NCBI GenBank assembly: GCA_026391595.1
Contig: JAPLDY010000204.1
Coordinates: 1-49,636 of the forward strand
Reading direction: 5' to 3'
DNA from: Bacteroidia bacterium
Lineage (GTDB): Bacteria; Bacteroidota; Bacteroidia; Bacteroidales; VadinHA17
Length of the DNA: 49,636 nucleotides
Shown: positions 18,601 to 26,973 of the stretch, in pieces
How the letters are laid out: each line of letters opens with the position of its first letter
Numbering within the stretch: the first letter of the stretch is position 1
Position numbers and translations under genes: made by a program
Notes under the pieces: model-generated
The model's input: only the letters and a program-made list of their open reading frames with translations
What the model was told of the DNA's origin: nothing
Database searches by the model: none

Positions 18601-20754
18601 CTGTCGGATTATTTTAATGATAAGGTCACACAGATATTCAGGAACAAATACCTGACACCGAGGCCACAGGTTACTACCCTTCAGCTTCCCTGGCAGGGTG
18701 TCGGAGACTGGCCGGGTTCATTAGTGACTTATAACATTGATGACAGAGGTCTTCGTAAGGTTGCAGGTGATGAGAACAGGATAGATCTTCCCCAGGGGAT
18801 AAGCTTTTTTACTCCGGGAACAGAAGGGGAGAATAATATCCTGTTTACTTCACAATGGGATAATTATCCAAAAGAATTCAGTATTCCGCTTTCAGGGAAT
18901 GCTTCTCACGCCTGGTTTCTTATGGCTGGTTCAACCAATCCGATGCAGAGCCAGTTGGATAATGGAGTACTGGTTGTTGAGTATACCGATGGAACAATGG
19001 ACTCTCTTTCATTACGAAATCCGGAGACCTGGTGGCCGATACAGGAGGATTATTATACCGACGGTTTTGCGTTTAGATTGAAGCAGGCAAGACCCATACG
19101 AATACATCTGAAATCAGGTGAAATAATTATTCCTGATGGAATATCCATTGCTAAATACAATGGGAAAAAAATTGACGGAGGCGCAGCGACCGTTCTTGAT
19201 ATGATCCTGGACCCTTCAAAAACGTTGAAGAAGATCACATTAAAAACTATTGCCAACGATGTGGTTATAGGATTAATGGGAATGACGCTTGCCCGTGAAC
19301 CTGATGATTTTCAGCAGCCAACACCTCCCCGAGTAACCATTAAACTTCCGAATGGCAGGGCAGCAGAAATTCCCAAAGGGCCATATAAACCAAGCTGGGA
19401 ATCCATGAAGGAAAACTATAAGACACCAGAATGGCTTATGGATGCCAAATTCGGAATATTTATTCATTACGGTGTTTATACTGTGGCAGCGTATGCAAGC
19501 GAGTGGTATCCCAGGCATATGTACAGTAATGCTGGAGTACAGAAATGGCATACTGAACATTTTGGACCAGTCGATAAATTCGGCTATAAGGATTTTATTC
19601 CGCTTTTTACAATGGAAAAATTTGATCCGGCGGAATGGGCAGAATTATTTAAGAAGGCAGGCGCCAGGTATGTAATTCCGACAGCAGAACATCATGATGG
19701 TTTTGCCATGTATGATAGCAGGTTGACAAAATGGAATTCAAAAAATATGGGCCCCAAACGTGATTTTATAGGCGAACTTGGTGATGCCGTACGCAAACAG
19801 GGAATGAAATTTGGTGTTTCGGATCACCGGATGGAGCACTGGGATTTCATGTACCCTATGTTAAATGTAAAGACTGACCTGTTCGATCCTGAATATGCAG
19901 ATTTTTATGGACCCCCGCAGCGTCCGCAGCAGGCAAAAACACCTGCTGGCAGCAGTGATATAAAAATTCCCCCGGATGATGCTCCTCAGAGCCAGGCATT
20001 CCTCGAAGAATGGCTTGCCAGATGTCAGGAAATCATTGATAAATACAGACCTGATGCGCTTTATTTTGATAATGGCGTAAACAGCAGGAACCTTGATTCA
20101 ATTAAATTACGACTCGCCGCTTATTATTACAACCGCGCAGCATCATGGAAGAAACAGGTAACCATTGTCACAAAAAGTGATGCATATCTGGCAGGGAGCC
20201 TGAAGGATTATGAAAGGCAAGGCCGTGCACCCAAAGACCTTACTGAATATTACTGGCAGGTAGATGATCCGGTAGGGGAGAAATTTGGATATGTCGAAGG
20301 AATGAAACTGTCAAACGCAGGTGCCGTGGTAAACAGGATTATAGAGAATGCCAGTAAGAACGGAAATTATATGCTGAACATATCTCCCAAAAGCGACGGT
20401 ACGATACCGGATGAACAGCGTCAGATCTTGCTTGGAGTCGGAAAATGGCTCGATATAAACGGTGATGGTATTTATGGTACACGCTCCTGGACGAGATATG
20501 GTGAAGGACAGTTCCGGTTTACAACAAAAGGAGATGTTTTATACGCCATCTCTTTGAAATGGTCTGACCAGCCTGTATTGATTTCTCTGGTTTCCACTGA
20601 AATAATGAACGTTAAAAGTATACAGATGCTTGGACATACGGGACAGATTCCTTTTACCCAGGATGAGAAAGGATTGAGAATTACATTTCCTTCTGACAAA
20701 CCATGTGAATTTGCCTATACATTTAAAATTGAGGGTTCAGGATTAAAGAAATAA
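15652..20754 (+). CDS. DUF4450-like toroid glycosidase fused to GH29 alpha-L-fucosidase
   Basis: This very large exported enzyme (about 1,700 aa) begins at ATG 15652, which gives a clean signal peptide ending near NSFSQ. A GTG at 15610 would add 14 residues lying in repeat DNA and is less likely. Residues about 25-720 resemble DUF4450 proteins: an N-terminal beta part (FRVETGDRPEFALYMSGMGGN) and an (alpha/alpha)6-type helical part (about 300-720; GWRMRLDGWRGAY, DPDRDGLYDAY). About 720-1240 is beta-rich linker or accessory domain. About 1250-1700 is GH29: KFGIFIHYGVYTV, HHDGFAMYDS, and YFDNG with the probable nucleophile Asp1473, then a C-terminal beta domain. It would remove alpha-fucose (or a similar sugar) plus a second, unknown linkage. 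It is the first enzyme gene after the terminator. Confidence 0.85.
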   Translation: MITSTISGNRIISSSIAFILLSLTGLNSFSQELYPVKIPDGLWHNQQRDLRYKPDGEDFVITNGNRLFTRALYGTNTAFRVETGDRPEFALYMSGMGGNFKMGIEADGSSKWLTEANTITAIYKAGSRLYTIEDPIFGSGRLNLEVLAMADADGFIVKARFEGLEKPLILYSVFGGATGKKFTRDGDMGTDPESVFYLKAENCLDNNYTLDNGSFTLKYGSGSLAGKELTGIFPPGTAVKLADAGKQKSPQDLYQSSAGSAPAIIGKLKVLTGTDYYFAIHNPVTKPAFNYEAATGIFEHAEAARELLANRVKIKTPDPYINTIGGTLAMASDAVWEEPSYLHGAIGWRMRLDGWRGAYTADVLGWHDRAKMHLKSYAQSQLTSPASGPVIADTVHHLARSLEKIGVGMFTSGYITRDPLGKNPRAHHYDMNLVYIDQLLRHYAWTGDISFLKETWPVIKRHLEWETRNFDPDRDGLYDAYAAIWASDALQYSGGDVTHTSAYNFYAYSKAAEIAALMGEDPSPYRKESEKILKAMNTILWMPDRGSYAEFKDALGNRLLHPAAALWTIYHSMDSKTMDPFQAYQSMRYIDNEIPHIPVRANGLEDKGYYTISTTSWMPYIWSLNDVALAESMHTALANWQAGRTDEAFKLFKSEILAYMYLGGSPGNVGQISYYNGSEKYRDFADPVGMFSRALVEGLFGIVPDALNKTFTIRPGLPSDWDYASFSQPDISFDFMRNGKTDSYQIVPGFPEKLDLKFQVIAQGQVKRITVNGKSYDWKNISASVGKPIIEINAPASDKYVINITWKGAKPVMPSAEKTYVAGDFLTENIPGAIVLKVYDPQNALTDIRTGSFGFTAKVNSEKGSHTAFVQLQQGALSWWMPVCFRVEQAITLLPLNGNEASNQSFRLLNTTSADLSASVTVNSFNTSLNISAGKVSDVINVPKGDLITGTNSVTIRLQDGKTVTGCLTDWTANTQKKLDLIDLSDYFNDKVTQIFRNKYLTPRPQVTTLQLPWQGVGDWPGSLVTYNIDDRGLRKVAGDENRIDLPQGISFFTPGTEGENNILFTSQWDNYPKEFSIPLSGNASHAWFLMAGSTNPMQSQLDNGVLVVEYTDGTMDSLSLRNPETWWPIQEDYYTDGFAFRLKQARPIRIHLKSGEIIIPDGISIAKYNGKKIDGGAATVLDMILDPSKTLKKITLKTIANDVVIGLMGMTLAREPDDFQQPTPPRVTIKLPNGRAAEIPKGPYKPSWESMKENYKTPEWLMDAKFGIFIHYGVYTVAAYASEWYPRHMYSNAGVQKWHTEHFGPVDKFGYKDFIPLFTMEKFDPAEWAELFKKAGARYVIPTAEHHDGFAMYDSRLTKWNSKNMGPKRDFIGELGDAVRKQGMKFGVSDHRMEHWDFMYPMLNVKTDLFDPEYADFYGPPQRPQQAKTPAGSSDIKIPPDDAPQSQAFLEEWLARCQEIIDKYRPDALYFDNGVNSRNLDSIKLRLAAYYYNRAASWKKQVTIVTKSDAYLAGSLKDYERQGRAPKDLTEYYWQVDDPVGEKFGYVEGMKLSNAGAVVNRIIENASKNGNYMLNISPKSDGTIPDEQRQILLGVGKWLDINGDGIYGTRSWTRYGEGQFRFTTKGDVLYAISLKWSDQPVLISLVSTEIMNVKSIQMLGHTGQIPFTQDEKGLRITFPSDKPCEFAYTFKIEGSGLKK

Positions 20755-20803
20755 TGGCTTACTTTATTGCATATTATTAAGTTAAATATTTTACTCAGGT
20801 AAT

Positions 20804-23164
20804 ATGAACGAAAAAATTATGGTCAAGCTGAAATATGGTTTAGCACTGTCCTTCAGTGCTGTTTTAATCATGATGACTTTATCGGTACAGTCCCAGAATG
20901 TTAAAGAGACTGCCAGAAGAGTACTGAATTTTGACAATGACTGGCGATTCATTAAAGATGATGCCAAAGGATCAGAAGCAATTACATTTGATGATTCAGG
21001 CTGGCGCAAGCTGGACGTTCCACACGACTGGAGCATCGAAGGACCCTATGATAATGCTAACCCGACCAGCCGTGGAGGCGGGTACTTACCTGCCGGTATT
21101 GGATGTTATCGCAAGAGTTTTACACTCAATGCTGCTGATGCAAAAAAGAAGATTTTTATCGAATTTGACGGGGTGATGGCCAACAGCGATGTATGGATAA
21201 ACGGATTTCACCTGGGCAGGCGTCCATATGGGTACAGCAGCTTCAGCTATGACCTGACAGGCCATCTTAAGTTCGGGAAGGGAGAATCAAATGTACTTGC
21301 TGTCAGAGCAGATAACTCTCTTCAACCTGCCTCAAGATATTATACCGGCGCCGGCATCTATCGTCATGTTCGTCTCGTAATTACCAATCCTGTTCATTTT
21401 GAGCAATGGGGTGTTTATGTATCAGCTTCACAAGTAACAGATAAAAAGGCTGTTGTGAATTTACAGGCATCAATTGCAAATGAATCAGCTTCATCAAATC
21501 AAATAGTCCTGGAGATCACGATTATTGATCCCTCGGGAAAAACCATAAGATCATTGGAATCAAAGCAATCGGTTCCATCAGGCAAATCTGTAGTGGTAAA
21601 TCAGTCACTGGAGGTTGCTTCCCCTATGCTTTGGGATATTGATCATCCCAGTCTGTACAAAGCAATTACCAGGATAAAGTCGGGGAAAAACATCATCGAT
21701 GAGCAGATAAGCATTTTTGGGATCCGCGACAGTAAATTTGATGCTGCAACAGGTTACTGGGTAAATGGCAGAAACATAAAAATCAAAGGTGTCTGCCTTC
21801 ACCATGATGCAGGCGCATTAGGATCTGCTGTTCCTCTCAGGGCATGGGAACGTCGTCTGGAACTGCTTAAAGAAGCAGGTGTAAATGCCATCCGGACTGC
21901 ACATAATCCGGTAGCTCCTGAATTCCTTGACCTATGCGACAGGATGGGTTTCCTGGTTATGGATGAAACATTTGATACCTGGACCGCATCAAAACCTAAC
22001 GGAGAGAAGGGATATAATTTATATTTTAATGAATGGTGGGAGAAAGATACAAGGGCTATGGTGCTTCGCGACCGTAACCATCCATCAATTATTATATATA
22101 GTGCAGGGAATGAGATCCGTGATAACCTTAACGATTCTACCGGTTTTAAAAAATATAAAGATCAACAGGATCTGATTCATCAGTTAGATCCGGGACGGCC
22201 TGTTACAATGGCATTGTTTCGTCCTGGTTCTTCAAAAGTCTATCTGAACGGATTCGTGGAAAAAATGGATATTGTAGGTCAGAATTACAGGGAGAGGGAG
22301 TTGGTTGATGCACATCTTGCGAAACCGGAGCGTATAGTAATCGGTACCGAGAATGGACATGGTTTAACGGAATGGCTTATCCTTCGCGACAATCCGTTTA
22401 TGTCGGGGCAGTTCCTGTGGACAGGAGTTGATTATCTGGGCGAAGCGCTATGGCCATCGGTTGCCAGCAGAAGCGGACTGTTCGACCGTACAGGCGGATG
22501 GAAACCAATGGGCTTTCAGCGTCAGAGCTGGTGGTCAGAAAAACCCGTCGTTCACATAGTAAGAAACGATGATAATGCGGGACAGGGCAGCTGGGTGGCA
22601 AACTGGACACCCGTTGATGCCGGCACTTACGATGATGCCCGGGTTCAGGCCTACAGCAATTGCGATGAAGTGGAACTATTTTTAAATGGCAAGTCCCTTG
22701 GTGCAAAAGAAAGACCCGCTGACGATTCTCCCAGATCATGGGAAGTCACTTTTGAAAAGGGAACCCTGAAAGCTGTTGCAAGGAACAAAGGGAGAGTAGT
22801 AGTGGAAGATGAACTTAAAACTGCCGGCAGCCCGGCAAAGATTATCCTTGTGGCTGACAAACCAAAAATCTCAAAAAGTTGGGATGATGTATCATATGTT
22901 ACTGCATATGTTGCAGACGCAGATGGAATAACATGCCCGAATGCTGATAAGTTAATCTCATTTTCCATTTCAAATGAAGGTATAATTTCTGCAGTTGACA
23001 ACGGTGATACCAACAGCCATGAACCATATCAGGCCTCTGAGCGACATATATTTAATGGTCAATGTATTGCAATTGTCAAGGCAAATACTGCATCTGGTAA
23101 GATCACTGTTAAAGCAAGCTCCCCTGAATTGATTTCAGGATCAATAACAATAGAAATAAACTAA
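20804..23164 (+). CDS. Glycoside hydrolase family 2, beta-galactosidase-like
   Basis: This 786-aa exported GH2 enzyme has a signal peptide ending near SVQSQ, a sugar-binding jelly-roll domain (about 35-200; RVLNFDNDWRFIKDD, WRKLDVPHDWSIEGPY, GVMANSDVWINGFHLGRRPYGYSSF), an Ig-like domain (about 205-305) and a TIM barrel (about 310-590). Probable acid/base is Glu437 in SAGNE and probable nucleophile Glu516 in IGTENGHG. C-terminal DUF4982/Ig-like domains follow (EVELFLNGKSLGAKE). The family removes terminal beta-galactose or related sugars. In this RG-I context a beta-galactosidase acting on galactan side chains is most likely, but beta-glucuronidase or other GH2 specificities cannot be excluded. 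An alternative start six codons in is possible. Confidence 0.9.
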   Translation: MNEKIMVKLKYGLALSFSAVLIMMTLSVQSQNVKETARRVLNFDNDWRFIKDDAKGSEAITFDDSGWRKLDVPHDWSIEGPYDNANPTSRGGGYLPAGIGCYRKSFTLNAADAKKKIFIEFDGVMANSDVWINGFHLGRRPYGYSSFSYDLTGHLKFGKGESNVLAVRADNSLQPASRYYTGAGIYRHVRLVITNPVHFEQWGVYVSASQVTDKKAVVNLQASIANESASSNQIVLEITIIDPSGKTIRSLESKQSVPSGKSVVVNQSLEVASPMLWDIDHPSLYKAITRIKSGKNIIDEQISIFGIRDSKFDAATGYWVNGRNIKIKGVCLHHDAGALGSAVPLRAWERRLELLKEAGVNAIRTAHNPVAPEFLDLCDRMGFLVMDETFDTWTASKPNGEKGYNLYFNEWWEKDTRAMVLRDRNHPSIIIYSAGNEIRDNLNDSTGFKKYKDQQDLIHQLDPGRPVTMALFRPGSSKVYLNGFVEKMDIVGQNYRERELVDAHLAKPERIVIGTENGHGLTEWLILRDNPFMSGQFLWTGVDYLGEALWPSVASRSGLFDRTGGWKPMGFQRQSWWSEKPVVHIVRNDDNAGQGSWVANWTPVDAGTYDDARVQAYSNCDEVELFLNGKSLGAKERPADDSPRSWEVTFEKGTLKAVARNKGRVVVEDELKTAGSPAKIILVADKPKISKSWDDVSYVTAYVADADGITCPNADKLISFSISNEGIISAVDNGDTNSHEPYQASERHIFNGQCIAIVKANTASGKITVKASSPELISGSITIEIN

Positions 23165-23177
23165 AATGACCAAAAGA

Positions 23178-23265
23178 ACCCCCTTTCCCGTTTCCCTCAG
23201 AGGGGAAAAGCCTTACCTGGTACTCCTTCCCCCGTGGAGGCAGGTTGGGATGGGGGTAATAACTA
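23178..23265. repeat. G/C-run intergenic repeat element
   Basis: This element contains runs of C (ACCCCCTTTCCC, CCTTCCCCC) followed by G-runs (AGAGGGGAAAAG, GGGATGGGGG) and ends in GGGTAATAACTA (23254-23265). The same 12-base end occurs in the element at 41166-41200. It fills most of the 177-base gap between the GH2 and CE12-PL11 genes; the remainder of the gap is AT-rich. Confidence 0.55.
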
Positions 23266-23341
23266 TATAATTATTTATTATTTTATTCATTATTTTCGAT
23301 ACACCAATTAACTGATAATCATCATTATAAACTATTATGAT

Positions 23342-25945
23342 ATGAAAATCAAAGATATAACGAGAATACTTCTTCCGGGTCTCTTATTTACAGGAGTGCT
23401 TGCAGCTGCATTCATGAAACCGCAAAAACCTGTATTGTATATTATCGGAGATTCGACAGTAAGAAATACAAACAGACCGGGATGTGGTTGGGGAGAGGTG
23501 ATTTACACACAATTCGACACCTCGGGGATCAGAATTTCGAACCAGGCTATGGCCGGCCGGAGTACCCGTACTTTTATTAGCGAAGGCAGATGGGATAAGG
23601 TATTGGCTGCTTTAAAACCAGGTGATTTTGTTATCATGCAGTTTGGCCATAATGAAGGCAGCATGCCAGATACGACCAGAATGGGCAATCGTGGTGTTTT
23701 AAGAGGAACCGGTGAGGAAACCAAAGACCTGATATGGCGCAATGGCAGAACTGAAACTGTTCATACCTATGGCTGGTATTTACGTAAGTTCATCAATGAT
23801 TCTAAAGCAAAGGGTGCTATTCCTATAGTTGCATCCATGATACCCAGAAATGAATTCCGGGAGGGAAAAGTAATAAGGGCTTCAAATGATTATGGGAAAT
23901 GGGCTTCTGAGGTTGCTGCTGAAAGCAAAGCCTTTTTTGTCGATTTGAACGGCATTACGGCTGATAAATACGATAAAATGGGGCCTGTTGAGGTTAAGAA
24001 ATTATTTCCCGGCGATCATACTCATACAAATGTTGACGGTGCAATGATTAATGCTGCCTCAGTAGCAGAAGGATTGAAAGGACTAAAGAAATGTCCGCTG
24101 AACAGGTATCTCCTCAAAAATGTTCCTCAGACAACCACTCAGAGACAAATGGAGAACCTCGACAGAGGAGTTATTGCAGTTCGAATCCCCGGCGATTCGG
24201 TTTTCATTGGATGGCGAATGCTTGGAACTGAACCCGATGAAATTGCATTCAATATCTACCGTCAGAGCGGAACCGGAAAGCCGGTCAAACTCAATAAAAC
24301 ACCTATAATGGAATGCACGGATTTTCTCGATAGTAATATAAACTTCAAAACAGATAATTCCTGGTTTGTAATTCCAGTGCTGAATGGCAGGAATCTGGAA
24401 AAAAGCAAATCTTATACTTTAAAAGCCGATTCTCCTGTGCAGCAGTATTTTACTATTCCATTAAGAACCCTGGCAGGTTATTCTGCAAATGATGCTTCTG
24501 TCGGTGATCTTGATGGCGACGGGGAATATGATATAGTACTTCATCAGTCTGGAAGGGGTATTGATAACCCTTCGACAGGTATCTCTGGTATCCCCGTCTT
24601 TCAGGCTTATAAGATGGATGGGACATTTTTGTGGCAGATAACTCTTGGCAGGAATATTCGTGAAGGAGCGCATTATACTCAGTTCATGGTTTATGACCTC
24701 GATGGTGATGGAATTTCAGAATTTGCATGTAAAACAGCTGATGGAACAATCGACGGACTGGGAAAAGTAATCGGCGATTCCACGAAAGATTATCGCAATT
24801 TAAACAGAACCAGTGGTATCTTTTATGGTAAAATCCTTGACGGACCGGAATATTTCACAATTTTCAGCGGTAAAACAGGTGAAGCGCTCGCTACAACCAA
24901 TTACATTCCAAACCGTTATCCGCTTAACGGATGGAACGGACATGGTGGTAATGATGGAAAAGACAGCTCCGGAAATCGTGTTGACCGTTTTCTTGCCTGC
25001 GTTGCTTATCTCGATGGTATTCATCCGAGTGTTGTCATGTGCAGGGGTTATTATGGCAGATCAGTGCTGGCTGCATGGGACTGGAGAGACGGGAAACTGA
25101 CTTCACGCTGGGTATTCGATAGTAAAGATTCTGAGAATCCATATTCAGGTCAGGGGAACCATAACCTGGCCGTTGCTGATGTCGATGCTGATGGGAAGGA
25201 TGAAATTGTTTATGGCTCCATGGTTGTTGATGATGATGGGAAAGGCTTGTTTTCAACGGGATTCCGGCATGGCGATGCTCTGCATGTTGGTGACCTTGAT
25301 TTAAGTCGTCCGGGGCTGGAAGTATTTACAATCCATGAAGTTGAAGACAGAACGAAAGGACCCGGAGCTACTGTTTTTGATGCCAGAACAGGCGAAGTTT
25401 TGTACAAAGGATCGATAAACATAGATGTTGGTCGCGGTGTAGCCGAGGATATTTTTCCTTCAAACCCGGGAGCAGAAATGTGGTGGGACAGATCTGAAGG
25501 GCTGTTAAACATGAAAGGTGAGAAGATCGGAGATATGCCATCATCTAATCAATGGCTGATCTGGTGGGATGGAGACCTGAGCAGGGAGTTACTGGATGGG
25601 AATCGGATAGATAAATACAAAGCCGGCCGAATATTTACTGCTGAAGGTTCTATCGCTGCTGCCGGCTCAAAAAACACTCCTGTATTAAGTGCCGATTTAT
25701 TTGGCGACTGGCGTGAGGAGATAATTTACAGGACTCCTGATAATAAAAGTCTGAGGGTTTATACAACTACTATTCCCACAAAGTTCCGGATTTATACTTT
25801 AATGCATGATCCTCAGTACAGGTTGGCTGTTGCATCTGAAAATGTGGCATATAATCAACCTCCTCATACAAGTTTTTTCCTTGGTACCGATATGAAGAAA
25901 GCTCCGAAACCAAATATTGTTCTGGTTAAAAAGAGTAGTAAATAA
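23342..25945 (+). CDS. Rhamnogalacturonan acetylesterase (CE12) fused to rhamnogalacturonan lyase (PL11)
   Basis: This 867-aa exported fusion has a signal sequence ending around residue 24. Residues about 30-255 are an SGNH hydrolase of the CE12 rhamnogalacturonan acetylesterase type: YIIGDST with Ser38, the AGRSTRTF block, the QFGHNE block and GDHTHTN with Asp225/His228. Residues about 268-867 are a PL11 rhamnogalacturonan lyase: NLDRGVIAVR, VFIGWRML, and beta-propeller calcium loops (GDLDGDGEYDIV, YDLDGDGISEF, ADVDADGKDEI). The first part removes acetyl groups from galacturonate residues in RG-I, and the second cuts the Rha-GalA backbone by beta-elimination, so one chain de-blocks and cleaves. 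This gene gives the clearest evidence for the PUL substrate. Confidence 0.93.
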   Translation: MKIKDITRILLPGLLFTGVLAAAFMKPQKPVLYIIGDSTVRNTNRPGCGWGEVIYTQFDTSGIRISNQAMAGRSTRTFISEGRWDKVLAALKPGDFVIMQFGHNEGSMPDTTRMGNRGVLRGTGEETKDLIWRNGRTETVHTYGWYLRKFINDSKAKGAIPIVASMIPRNEFREGKVIRASNDYGKWASEVAAESKAFFVDLNGITADKYDKMGPVEVKKLFPGDHTHTNVDGAMINAASVAEGLKGLKKCPLNRYLLKNVPQTTTQRQMENLDRGVIAVRIPGDSVFIGWRMLGTEPDEIAFNIYRQSGTGKPVKLNKTPIMECTDFLDSNINFKTDNSWFVIPVLNGRNLEKSKSYTLKADSPVQQYFTIPLRTLAGYSANDASVGDLDGDGEYDIVLHQSGRGIDNPSTGISGIPVFQAYKMDGTFLWQITLGRNIREGAHYTQFMVYDLDGDGISEFACKTADGTIDGLGKVIGDSTKDYRNLNRTSGIFYGKILDGPEYFTIFSGKTGEALATTNYIPNRYPLNGWNGHGGNDGKDSSGNRVDRFLACVAYLDGIHPSVVMCRGYYGRSVLAAWDWRDGKLTSRWVFDSKDSENPYSGQGNHNLAVADVDADGKDEIVYGSMVVDDDGKGLFSTGFRHGDALHVGDLDLSRPGLEVFTIHEVEDRTKGPGATVFDARTGEVLYKGSINIDVGRGVAEDIFPSNPGAEMWWDRSEGLLNMKGEKIGDMPSSNQWLIWWDGDLSRELLDGNRIDKYKAGRIFTAEGSIAAAGSKNTPVLSADLFGDWREEIIYRTPDNKSLRVYTTTIPTKFRIYTLMHDPQYRLAVASENVAYNQPPHTSFFLGTDMKKAPKPNIVLVKKSSK

Positions 25946-25989
25946 GAAGATAGTTTGTAAACTTTGACTAATAATTAATTCACGATCAA

Positions 25990-26847
25990 ATGAAAGCCAA
26001 AATTCATTCATACAACGGTTTTTTTACAATAATCATTATTGTTCTGTTCCTGTTTCCAATACCGTTAATGTCTCAGGATAACGCTATAAAACTCGTCTAT
26101 AATTATCCTGGAGGGACTCCTGTCAGATATATTAATACCAGCAAGGTAAAGCAAGATATGAATATCGATGGCCAATCAATGGTTGTTAATGTCTTAAAGA
26201 TACTTGGAACTACTGTAAAATCTTCCGGCATTGATGATAAAAACCTGGTTCTCGAGATAACTATAGATACCCTTGCACAGACAGTTGATACCCCGGGAGG
26301 ATTAACAGGGGGAGCAATTAAGGACGTATTGGGAAAATCATTCAGCATGAAAATCAATCCTCAGGGAAAAGAGATCGATATTTCAGGTGCAGAAAAGATA
26401 ACTTTCACGACTGACGACGGAACCACATCCAGTGCCGCACAGTCTTTCAATGACTTTTTTCCCGATCTGCCAGAAGATGCAATTATTCCCGGATATATTT
26501 GGAGTTCAACAGATACCGTGAGGAACAAGACATCTGTAATGAAACAGGTTACGGTCGTTAAGTCTGAGAACAAGTTTGAGGGTTTTGAACAGTTGAATGA
26601 TACAAAATGCGCTAAAATAACCTATTTATTATCAGGCTCGTGGGAAATTAAAACTCAGAGCCAGGGTATGGAACTCAATATCAAAGGTCCATTTACCGGT
26701 TCAGGAGTATTGTACTTTTCACCTGAAAAAGGTTATTTCCTGAAAAACGATATCAAAACCAGGATGACTGGGAACATGGAAATAGCTGAGCAAAATGTGT
26801 CAATCCCGATTATCATGGACATGAGTTCAACTACTGAAGTCAGGTAA
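25990..26847 (+). CDS. Exported protein of unknown function (DUF6263-like)
   Basis: This 285-aa protein has a signal peptide (hydrophobic stretch about 10-28, cleavage near PLMSQ). The rest is beta-rich and polar with no Cys cluster or catalytic motif I recognise. The pattern KLVYNYPGGTPVRYINTSKVKQDM, an internal G-S-x-x-M-K-I-N block and the C-terminal FSPEKGYFLKNDIKTRMTG recall the DUF6263 type of secreted Bacteroidota protein, but this is from memory and weak. It lies 44 bases after the CE12-PL11 gene on the same strand and could be co-transcribed, though nothing in it points to glycan chemistry. Confidence 0.7.
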   Translation: MKAKIHSYNGFFTIIIIVLFLFPIPLMSQDNAIKLVYNYPGGTPVRYINTSKVKQDMNIDGQSMVVNVLKILGTTVKSSGIDDKNLVLEITIDTLAQTVDTPGGLTGGAIKDVLGKSFSMKINPQGKEIDISGAEKITFTTDDGTTSSAAQSFNDFFPDLPEDAIIPGYIWSSTDTVRNKTSVMKQVTVVKSENKFEGFEQLNDTKCAKITYLLSGSWEIKTQSQGMELNIKGPFTGSGVLYFSPEKGYFLKNDIKTRMTGNMEIAEQNVSIPIIMDMSSTTEVR

Positions 26848-26863
26848 ACAACCCCCGTCATCA

Positions 26864-26956
26864 TCCAATTGGCTGATGACTGCCCCCTAAAGGGGGCCTC
26901 AATCCAATGATTTTATCATGTACTAGATTTATCAGGGATAGCCCCCCTTGGGGGGG
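26864..26956. terminator. Hairpin cluster between convergent genes (bidirectional terminator candidate)
   Basis: The 126-base gap between converging genes holds three stems: GTCATCA/TGATGAC (about 26858-26880), GCCCCCT-AA-AGGGGGC (26882-26897) and CCCCCC-TT-GGGGGG (26942-26955). The first two follow the + strand gene. The third lies just after the stop of the minus-strand CAP gene. Strong stems without long T-runs, so termination is likely but not certain; the last two belong to the G/C-run repeat family. Confidence 0.5.
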
Positions 26957-26973
26957 TTACCAGCAACCGGAAA

